Shown here one piece after another: positions 62,205 to 64,000 of a stretch of 64,000 nucleotides of DNA (position 1 is the stretch's first letter; each line of letters starts with the position of its first letter). The position numbers were made by a program, and so were the translations under genes. Below the pieces are notes generated by a model that did not search any database, was not told the origin of the DNA, and saw only the letters and a program-made list of their open reading frames with translations. The DNA is from CG2-30-36-16 sp964372115 (GTDB taxonomy: Bacteria; Bacteroidota; Ignavibacteria; Ignavibacteriales; Ignavibacteriaceae): positions 32,212 to 96,211 of the forward strand of contig CAYJPN010000021.1 of NCBI GenBank assembly GCA_964372115.1. Reading direction: 5' to 3'.

Positions 62205-63611
62205 ATGAAAGAGAAATTAAATTTACTTGTTTTAGAGGATGATGAATTTTCGTTAGAAAATTTAAAATTGTCCTTAAGAAAAAAAGAAAATCTCCGGTTA
62301 ATATTCTGCTCTAATCCAAATGAAGCTATACAATATTTAGATGAAAACATTGGGCTGATCGTAAGCGATCTTAAACTTCCTGGTTTAAATGGAGTTGAAA
62401 TTATAAAATTGTTTAAAGAAAAACTTCCTTCAATAAAATCTATTTTGATTACCGGTTATTCCGATGAACCGATGATAATGCTTGCTCTTAAAGAAGGAGT
62501 AAATGATATTCTTAAAAAACATTATGAAGAATTAGAGCTTCATAAATCAATTGATAAGCAAATCCATCAAATAGAATTAGAAGCAGAAAATAAACTCCTA
62601 AAAGAAAAACTTGAAAAAGAGAATAGTGTTCTTAAAAATCAGCTAAATAAAAAAATTGTAGAAGATGAGTACCTTATTGTTGGTCAATCCAAAGTAATTA
62701 AAGATGTTTTAGCAAAAGCGGTTATAATTTCTAAACATGAATTAAATACCTTAATACATGGCGAAAGCGGAACAGGCAAAGAATTATTAGCCAGATATAT
62801 TCATCGAAATGGTCCTAGAAAGGATAAACCATTTATACCGATTAATTGTGCAGGACTTAGTCCATCACTTTTTGAATCAGAATTATTTGGTTATGAAAAG
62901 GGTGCATTTACAGATGCAAGAATAAGCAGAGCAGGTTTATTTGAAGCCGCAAATGGGGGGTTTTTATATCTTGATGAGGTAACCGAAATTCCTTTAACCA
63001 TGCAATCAAAACTTTTAAGAGTGGTTGAAGAACAGAAAATAAGAAGAATAGGCTCAAATAATTGGATTAATATTGATATACAAATTATTTCATCAACCAA
63101 CCGTAATATAGATGAAGCCATTTCAAATGAGATTCTGAGAAATGATCTTTTTCATAGATTAAGTGAAACGCAAATATATCTTCCTCCGCTGCGTGAAAGA
63201 ATTGATGATTTTCCGATTTTGATTAATCATTTCATTAAAAAATATGACCAGCTTTTAGATGTTGAATCAAAGGTTATGAACATAGAGCAACTTAATATTC
63301 TACAAAATGCCGAATGGCCGGGTAACCTCAGACAATTTTCTAATTTTATAAAGGCATATTGCTTATTTGGAAAAGATTGGAGTTTAGAAGATTATATTTG
63401 CGAAACACAAAATAGAAGTTCATTCAATAATATTATTTTTGATGATTCTTTTAAATTTATTGAAGGAAACATGTTAGAACTAGAAGAAGCAAAGTTTTGG
63501 CTTATTGAACGTGCATTTAAAAAGTTTCATAATAATAAAACCAAAGCGGCAGAGCATTTAGGTATTACCTACCAAGGACTGCTAAAAATGTTAAAGAAAA
63601 GAGGAATTTGA
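62205..63611 (+). CDS. NtrC-family sigma-54-dependent response regulator
   Basis: 468 residues. The receiver domain has EDD at 11-13 and phosphoacceptor Asp55 in LIVSDLKLPG. The AAA+ domain has Walker A GESGTGKE at 186-193, Walker B LYLDE near 254-258, and the sigma-54 contact loop as GAFTDA (233-238) instead of GAFTGA. A Fis-type helix-turn-helix (TKAAEHLGITYQGLLKMLKKRGI, split) ends it. A coiled-coil (about 115-150) links receiver and ATPase. It sits 16 bases after a truncated kinase ATPase domain, presumably once its partner. Confidence 0.93.
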   Translation: MKEKLNLLVLEDDEFSLENLKLSLRKKENLRLIFCSNPNEAIQYLDENIGLIVSDLKLPGLNGVEIIKLFKEKLPSIKSILITGYSDEPMIMLALKEGVNDILKKHYEELELHKSIDKQIHQIELEAENKLLKEKLEKENSVLKNQLNKKIVEDEYLIVGQSKVIKDVLAKAVIISKHELNTLIHGESGTGKELLARYIHRNGPRKDKPFIPINCAGLSPSLFESELFGYEKGAFTDARISRAGLFEAANGGFLYLDEVTEIPLTMQSKLLRVVEEQKIRRIGSNNWINIDIQIISSTNRNIDEAISNEILRNDLFHRLSETQIYLPPLRERIDDFPILINHFIKKYDQLLDVESKVMNIEQLNILQNAEWPGNLRQFSNFIKAYCLFGKDWSLEDYICETQNRSSFNNIIFDDSFKFIEGNMLELEEAKFWLIERAFKKFHNNKTKAAEHLGITYQGLLKMLKKRGI

Positions 63612-63717
63612 TTAGCAGTTTCCCCTCCTTGCCTAATTAGTGAGACAAAAAAGCTAAAGCAAACAAGTATAGTTACGTTTGGGCATCAAATACAAAGAGG
63701 TATAATGAAAAACAAAA

Positions 63718-63900
63718 GAGAAGATAAATGAACTGCTAAAAGAAATAGAACGGGTAAATGAAGAAGCAAATAAAAACTACGGCGATTAAGATTTAGAAGA
63801 ACTCGGAGAAGCGGCAAAAGAGTACTTCGGAAAAATTGGAAGAACAAACAAACTGAATAACAAAGTGCGGCAAGCCGCAAGTTCAATGTGGAAAGTATAA
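63718..63900 (+). pseudogene. Transposase remnant (IS1182-like linker region, tentative)
   Basis: The frame from 63718 reads EKINELLKEIERVNEEANKNYGD, stop (TAA 63787-63789), then DLEELGEAAKEYFGKIGRTNKLNNK. The charged helical text with NYGD-DLEELGE is like the inter-domain region of IS1182-type DDE transposases, as far as I can recall it. About 60 codons remain, with one in-frame stop and no catalytic residues. The rest of 63612-64000 shows no gene. Confidence 0.4.
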
Positions 63901-64000
63901 AGTTCAAAGTGAATTAGAATTTCAAAACAAGAAAAATATCTTCACTTTAGAGTGTGTAAAACATTTTGTGTAAATGGCGATTTGTAGAATCATAAAAATG

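Noticed and set aside
63645..63680. Third copy of the dispersed repeat (GCAAACAAGTATA)
   Set aside because: Only about 13 bases match; neighbouring core sequence is absent.

Overview
The window looks like chromosomal DNA of a free-living member of the Ignavibacteria/Ignavibacteriales (Bacteroidota-Chlorobi lineage). The evidence is AT-rich coding DNA, two secreted proteins with type IX secretion (Por) sorting domains of the NYPNPFN type, a fused LpxC-FabZ, a peptidase/beta-propeller/outer-membrane-barrel protein, TAnnTTTG-like promoter elements and frequent TTG starts. This placement is inferred from gene content and motifs; no search was run.

Layout. 1-5971 (minus strand): 5' part of lepA, then upstream of it ppx/gppA, a GT9 heptosyltransferase, a small membrane protein, a deoxynucleoside kinase, folK, folB, an EamA transporter and a YfiH-type laccase-domain protein, mostly overlapping or tightly spaced. 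6302-13287 (plus): surE, a PhzF-family enzyme, a VWA membrane protein, comF, an acyl-ACP desaturase, a thioredoxin-like lipoprotein and msrA. 13288-19265 is an accessory, repeat-rich stretch: a dispersed repeat of about 180 bp in two copies, an 845-residue T9SS-sorted Ycf48-like propeller protein, a broken T9SS gene, an unknown 156-residue helical protein with a perfect Shine-Dalgarno, about 1 kb of non-coding DNA holding tandem structured repeats, and a DUF559 endonuclease-like gene bracketed by two 84-bp palindromes. 19266-29523: an acyl-ACP-synthetase/ACP/acyltransferase fusion, DUF4286, an SLC13 symporter, an AmmeMemoRadiSam radical SAM enzyme, a decayed DinB gene, a GH20 hexosaminidase with a small membrane protein, an SDR, and two MITE-like inverted-repeat units.

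29691-56101 is a long, mostly minus-strand housekeeping block: threonylcarbamoyl-AMP synthase, the rpsF-ssb-rpsR-rplI operon converging on rpmB, membrane pyrophosphatase, pth-bL25-prs, rnr-tamB, hldE split into two genes, an unrecognised protein with a SpoT-like HD pattern, panB, a lipoyl-transfer enzyme, and lpxA downstream of lpxC-fabZ. Together with the GT9 gene these supply steps of outer-membrane lipid A and heptose-core synthesis and assembly.

56102-64000 is a second accessory stretch: a hipBA toxin-antitoxin operon with two direct operator-like repeats, an intact RHH antitoxin whose PIN-toxin partner is cut off by a palindromic repeat block, a second T9SS-sorted protein, a chimeric relic that joins a TonB N-terminus to a histidine-kinase C-terminus, an intact NtrC-type sigma-54 response regulator, and a transposase scrap. 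No rRNA, tRNA or CRISPR array was recognised. The least explained parts are the tandem repeats at 17.86-18.2 kb with compensatory stem changes, the 180-bp dispersed repeat, the DUF559-palindrome unit placed exactly at a stop codon, and the HD protein.
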